Shown here: positions 60,994 through 64,000 of the stretch, one piece after another | Layout: every line of letters begins with the position of its first letter | How positions within the stretch are numbered: position 1 is the first letter of the stretch | NCBI RefSeq assembly: GCF_000214705.1 | Contig: NC_015573.1 | Span: forward strand, 2,797,001-2,861,000 | DNA length: 64,000 bases | Reading direction: 5' to 3' | Source: Desulfofundulus kuznetsovii DSM 6115 | GTDB taxonomy: Bacteria > Bacillota > Desulfotomaculia > Desulfotomaculales > Desulfovirgulaceae | Position numbers and translations under genes: made by a program | Notes under the pieces: model-generated | Seen by the model: only the letters and a program-made list of their open reading frames with translations | Databases searched by the model: none | What the model was told of the DNA's origin: nothing

Positions 60994-62286
60994 TTATCTA
61001 ACCACGGAGGTGATGATCTGTGGGAAAGCCACCAGCAAAGAGAGCAGGACGGCGTAACTGATGAGGAAAACAGATGCCCGTTGAAAAATTGACATCAGTG
61101 GTACTTCCGGCGACAATCCCTTCACCACAAATACCGTCACGCCTACCGGCGGCGTGATGGCCCCGGCGCTGGTCACAATGCAGAGCACCACCGCAAACCA
61201 GATGGGATCGTACCCCAAAGAAATTACCGTCGGGTAAAAAATGGGGATGGATATGATCAAAAACCCCAGCGCATCCATTAAGGCCCCACCGGCGAGATAC
61301 ACCAGCAGGATCGCCACGAGAATCAATACCGGCGGCACCTGCAGGGAACTGGCCCAATCGGCTACCTCGTAGGGGAGCCGGGTGATGGCCAGAAAACGGC
61401 CGAAAACCATCGCCCCGATTACCAGCGTGATCACCATGGTTGACGATTTTAAGGTGCCGAAAAGCGCCGCTTTCAGGTTATCCGCATTCAGCTTACGCAT
61501 GGCGAGGGAAATCAGCATGGCGCCAAAAGCCCCGAAGGCCCCGGATTCCGTAGGGGTGAACCAGCCGAGAAAAAGCCCGCCAATCACAAAGGCAAACAGG
61601 AGAAGCGAAGGAACAAACCCGGGTAAAGAGGACAATTTTTCTTTCAGGCTCACCCGGGGCCCGTCCGGGCCAAGTTCGGGATTTCTCTGGCAAAGGAAGA
61701 ATACCGTTCCCAGAAACAGGAGCGTCAAAAGCAGGCCGGGAATCACGCTGGCCACGAACAACTGCCGTACGGACTGTTCGGTTTGCAAAGCAATGACAAT
61801 CAGCACCGTACTGGGAGGAATAATTACGCCCAGGGTTCCTCCGGCCGCCACCGTGGCTGCACTGAAGGTCTGATCGTACCTGTATTTTTTCAGTTCAGGC
61901 AAAGCCATGGTCCCCATGGCGGCGGCGGTGGCCGAATTGGAACCGCAGATGGCCGCAAATCCGGTGCTGGCCAGGACAACGGTGGCGGCCATGCCGCCTT
62001 TGAGCCGTCCCAGCCATTTGTAAGCGGCGTTAAAAAGGCTCTCGTTCACCCCGGTACGGAAAACAATTTCCCCCATCAGGATGTACAAAGGGATCACGCT
62101 CATGGTATAGCTGGAGAATTGATTCCAAAGATCCGCCGTTAAAACGTTGAAGGCTGCCTTGGGTGACGCCACCACCAGCAACCCCAGGAATCCCACTATT
62201 AACATGGAGAAACTGATCGGCATCCGGAGAAACATCAATAAAAACAATACAGCCAGACCGATGAGGGCCAGAGTGACAGGACTCAC
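60994..62286 (-). CDS. dctM: TRAP transporter large permease (DctM)
   Basis: A 430-residue membrane protein with about 12 helices, for example ALIGLAVLFLLMFLRMPISF, FVPSLLLFAFVIGGLFLGWF and LILVAILLVYLAGGALMDALGFLIISIPIF. DctM motifs include GSNSATAAAMGTMALPELKKY and GTLGVIIPPSTVLIVIALQTE. The GTG start overlaps the dctQ stop. It is the main translocating subunit of a sodium- or proton-driven TRAP system. The following iorA gene begins 41 bases after its stop, suggesting an aryl acid substrate. Confidence 0.93.
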   Translation of the reverse strand: MSPVTLALIGLAVLFLLMFLRMPISFSMLIVGFLGLLVVASPKAAFNVLTADLWNQFSSYTMSVIPLYILMGEIVFRTGVNESLFNAAYKWLGRLKGGMAATVVLASTGFAAICGSNSATAAAMGTMALPELKKYRYDQTFSAATVAAGGTLGVIIPPSTVLIVIALQTEQSVRQLFVASVIPGLLLTLLFLGTVFFLCQRNPELGPDGPRVSLKEKLSSLPGFVPSLLLFAFVIGGLFLGWFTPTESGAFGAFGAMLISLAMRKLNADNLKAALFGTLKSSTMVITLVIGAMVFGRFLAITRLPYEVADWASSLQVPPVLILVAILLVYLAGGALMDALGFLIISIPIFYPTVISLGYDPIWFAVVLCIVTSAGAITPPVGVTVFVVKGLSPEVPLMSIFQRASVFLISYAVLLSLLVAFPQIITSVVR

Positions 62287-62846
62287 CTGCTGGCACCCCC
62301 GTTGAACTCCTTGAGAAAATCAACTAATATGGCCAGGGTCAATCCCACAAAACCCAGCGAAACCAGGAATATCAGGGGGTAATAGGGTATCCCCATGGTT
62401 TCCGACAGGTTGCCGTTTTTAGCCACATTCAAGCCGTAAACGGTGATCTGCCATGCAACCAGGGCAAAAAAGATCATGCTGATGAAAAGCATGAGACGCT
62501 TGAGGGCCTTCTGCAAACCAGGAGAAAACCGCTCAACCAGGGCATCCAGCTCGACGTAGCCCCGGCTAACCTGGGTATAACCCAGCCCGAAAGCCCCGGT
62601 AACGGCCGCCAGCCAGCCGACAATTTCCGTGGTGCCGGGAAACGGCGCATAAACCACGCGCAGGATGGCATTACCGACGACCACCAGCACCATCAACAGT
62701 AAACTGCCGCCGGCCACCCAGGCCAGCCCTTGATTGAGCACGAAGCTCAGACTGTTTAAACGGTCAAGGGCCTCCACCTTACGGGGCAGGCCGGCTACCG
62801 CCCTTTTCTGCATCACCTGTTTTTCCAGCAACCCCAAAGCGTTCAC
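62283..62846 (-). CDS. dctQ: TRAP transporter small permease (DctQ)
   Basis: A 187-residue protein; four helices (LAWVAGGSLLLMVLVVVGNAILRVV; IVGWLAAVTGAFGLGYTQV; LMLFISMIFFALVAWQITVYGL; PLIFLVSLGFVGLTLAILVDFL) and the DctQ motif YTQVSRGYVELDALVERFSP. The GTG at 62846 has a weak ribosome site; an ATG 11 codons in is possible. The N-terminal 35 residues are longer than usual for the family. Confidence 0.9.
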   Translation of the reverse strand: MNALGLLEKQVMQKRAVAGLPRKVEALDRLNSLSFVLNQGLAWVAGGSLLLMVLVVVGNAILRVVYAPFPGTTEIVGWLAAVTGAFGLGYTQVSRGYVELDALVERFSPGLQKALKRLMLFISMIFFALVAWQITVYGLNVAKNGNLSETMGIPYYPLIFLVSLGFVGLTLAILVDFLKEFNGGASR

Positions 62847-62893
62847 CTCACCAAGCCCGCATGTAAATGTTCAGCGAACCCGATTGGATGCGG

Positions 62894-62972
62894 CCCAGCA
62901 CTCACCCAAATATTACCTTGCTCCCGGACAAATCCGGTTTTGGGAAGAGCCGGTATCCCGGTGAGTGCTGGG
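62894..62972. repeat. Long inverted repeat between dctP and dctQ
   Basis: CCCAGCACTCACC (62894-62906) and GGTGAGTGCTGGG (62960-62972), perfect 13-base arms around 53 bases that hold a weaker inner stem. Possibly an mRNA structure that lowers expression of the permeases relative to the binding protein. Confidence 0.65.
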
Positions 62973-63042
62973 GCTTCGCTCGCTCCAGTGCTTCGCGCCG
63001 ACAACACCACATCCGCGTTATTACGGTTTTGCTGAACACGAA

Positions 63043-64000
63043 TTACTGCTTGCTGTACTTCTCCTTCAATTCATAAAGCCTCTTTCTGTATTCCTCGGCA
63101 GGCAGGCCCTTTGCCTTCAATTCCTCAACGTATTTATCCTGGATGGGTTTGAGGATTTTGTCCCAGGCCGCCTTCTCCTCCGGAGAAAGGGTGATTATTT
63201 GCAGGCCGTGTTCCTTTTTACTCCACTCCAGGGCTTCCTTGACGTGGTTATCCATGTACTCGCCGGTCCAGATGGCCATTTCGAGGCTCAAGTCATCAAT
63301 CACTTTTTGCACGTCAGGGGGAAGGGAGTTCCAGACATCTTTATTCATCACCGCCACAAAGCTGGTGATGGTCAGGGGGTAATCGGTCGTGTACTTGAGT
63401 TTCTCCGCCAGTTTCAAATCCATCAGGATTTCCCGCGAAGTTACCAGCCCCTTAATAATACCTGTTTGGAGGGCTTCCGGAACCTCCGACATGGGCATCC
63501 CCACGGGGGAAGCGCCCAATTCCTTTAAGACCGGGGTAAGAGCCCCGGATATTCTAATTTGTTTCCCTTTCAGGTCTTGCAGGCTGGTGACCGGCTCCGT
63601 GACCATCAGGTGGGCAGGTTCAGTGGCAAAAGCAGTGATAATCTTAAAATCCTTAAAGGCGTCGGGCGGAAACTCCTTAATCAAATCGAAGACCACCCGG
63701 CTGGCTACCCTGGAGTTGGGGAAACCGGAAGGCAAATCTGAAATGGCCAATAACGGGAAACGGCCAGGTTCGTAGGTCGGACAGGACAAGCCGATGTCCG
63801 CCACCCCGTTTTTTACTCCATCATACATGTTCTGAGCAGTCAGCAGGGTTCCCCCGGGGAACAACTCGACCTTGACCTTGTTATTGGTCCGCTTCTCCAG
63901 TTCTTCCTTCCACTTCTCCATTTGCTTGGCGGGAAAAGTATTGGCAGGAGCAAAGAAAGCATATTTCAAGACGATAGGTTTTGCAGCCCCGGATTCTTCT
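63043..64000 (-). CDS. dctP: TRAP transporter substrate-binding protein (DctP), 5' end beyond window
   Basis: About 318 residues visible; the frame continues past 64000, so signal peptide and start are missing. DctP features: YAFFAPANTFPAKQMEKWKEELEKRTNNKVKVELFPGGTLL, GVADIGLSCPTYEPGRFPLLAISDLP, and the helix-rich C-terminus ending LKEKYSKQ. The ligand-binding Arg of the family lies in the GKQIRISG / PVG segment. As first gene of the dctPQM-iorAB-paaK set it should deliver an organic acid, most plausibly an aromatic one. Confidence 0.92.
   Translation of the reverse strand, partial: EESGAAKPIVLKYAFFAPANTFPAKQMEKWKEELEKRTNNKVKVELFPGGTLLTAQNMYDGVKNGVADIGLSCPTYEPGRFPLLAISDLPSGFPNSRVASRVVFDLIKEFPPDAFKDFKIITAFATEPAHLMVTEPVTSLQDLKGKQIRISGALTPVLKELGASPVGMPMSEVPEALQTGIIKGLVTSREILMDLKLAEKLKYTTDYPLTITSFVAVMNKDVWNSLPPDVQKVIDDLSLEMAIWTGEYMDNHVKEALEWSKKEHGLQIITLSPEEKAAWDKILKPIQDKYVEELKAKGLPAEEYRKRLYELKEKYSKQ

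Overview
The window reads as chromosomal DNA of a GC-rich, spore-forming-type Firmicute, most like the thermophilic Desulfotomaculum/Desulfofundulus/Pelotomaculum group. This is inferred from strong AGGAGG-type ribosome sites with frequent GTG/TTG starts, and from the gene mix: LytS/LytR, an Agr peptide system, sigma-54 control of a TauE exporter, indolepyruvate:ferredoxin oxidoreductase and ADP-forming-type anaerobic metabolism genes. No rRNA, tRNA or CRISPR array is visible and the species cannot be fixed from sequence alone.

Layout. 1-5370 (minus): moxR, DUF58, BatA-like VWA protein and a second VWA protein that runs off the left edge. 5546-9740: an OmpR-type regulator, an ECF sigma factor, a sensor kinase and a lipoprotein with FG-GAP-like and TPR repeats. 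9842-20540: a patchwork island holding two reciprocally damaged copies of one lipoprotein gene, a frameshifted nucleotidyltransferase-HEPN gene, an AT-rich orphan, an IS4-type transposase remnant, an intact-looking IS607 element (TnpA plus TnpB with a likely omega RNA), an ABC exporter pair, a DUF6141 gene and an AlbA_2/ATPase regulator, the last two flanked by two decayed copies of another sequence. 20827-25374: a large secreted repeat protein, then an ECF sigma factor and its membrane anti-sigma factor. 25400-31849 (minus): a translationally coupled operon (membrane protein, ABC ATPase, ABC permease, Gly-rich membrane protein) that looks like the other half of the moxR operon, with about 20 kb between them.

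32258-35277: an Agr-type quorum-sensing cassette (AgrC-like membrane domain, AgrB, and a 43-residue AgrD precursor found by eye at 33393-33524), then a GGDEF/HD-GYP c-di-GMP enzyme. 35274-42326 (minus): bifunctional NAD(P)HX repair enzyme, AcpS, a small hypothetical, LytR/LytS, acetyl-CoA synthetase. 42793-49691 (minus): a sensor kinase and sigma-54 activator, a CBS protein, then an intergenic region with a textbook -24/-12 promoter and two perfect TGTTGA-N5-TCAACA sites, leading into an operon with a TauE/SafE exporter and a second, paralogous CBS protein.

49804-57079 (plus): a small ORF and treZ, a GH57/DUF3536 protein and treY, which together convert alpha-glucan to trehalose. 57265-64000 (minus): TRAP transporter dctPQM, iorA, iorB and paaK, an aromatic 2-oxo acid/aryl-acetate utilisation cluster; dctP runs off the right edge.
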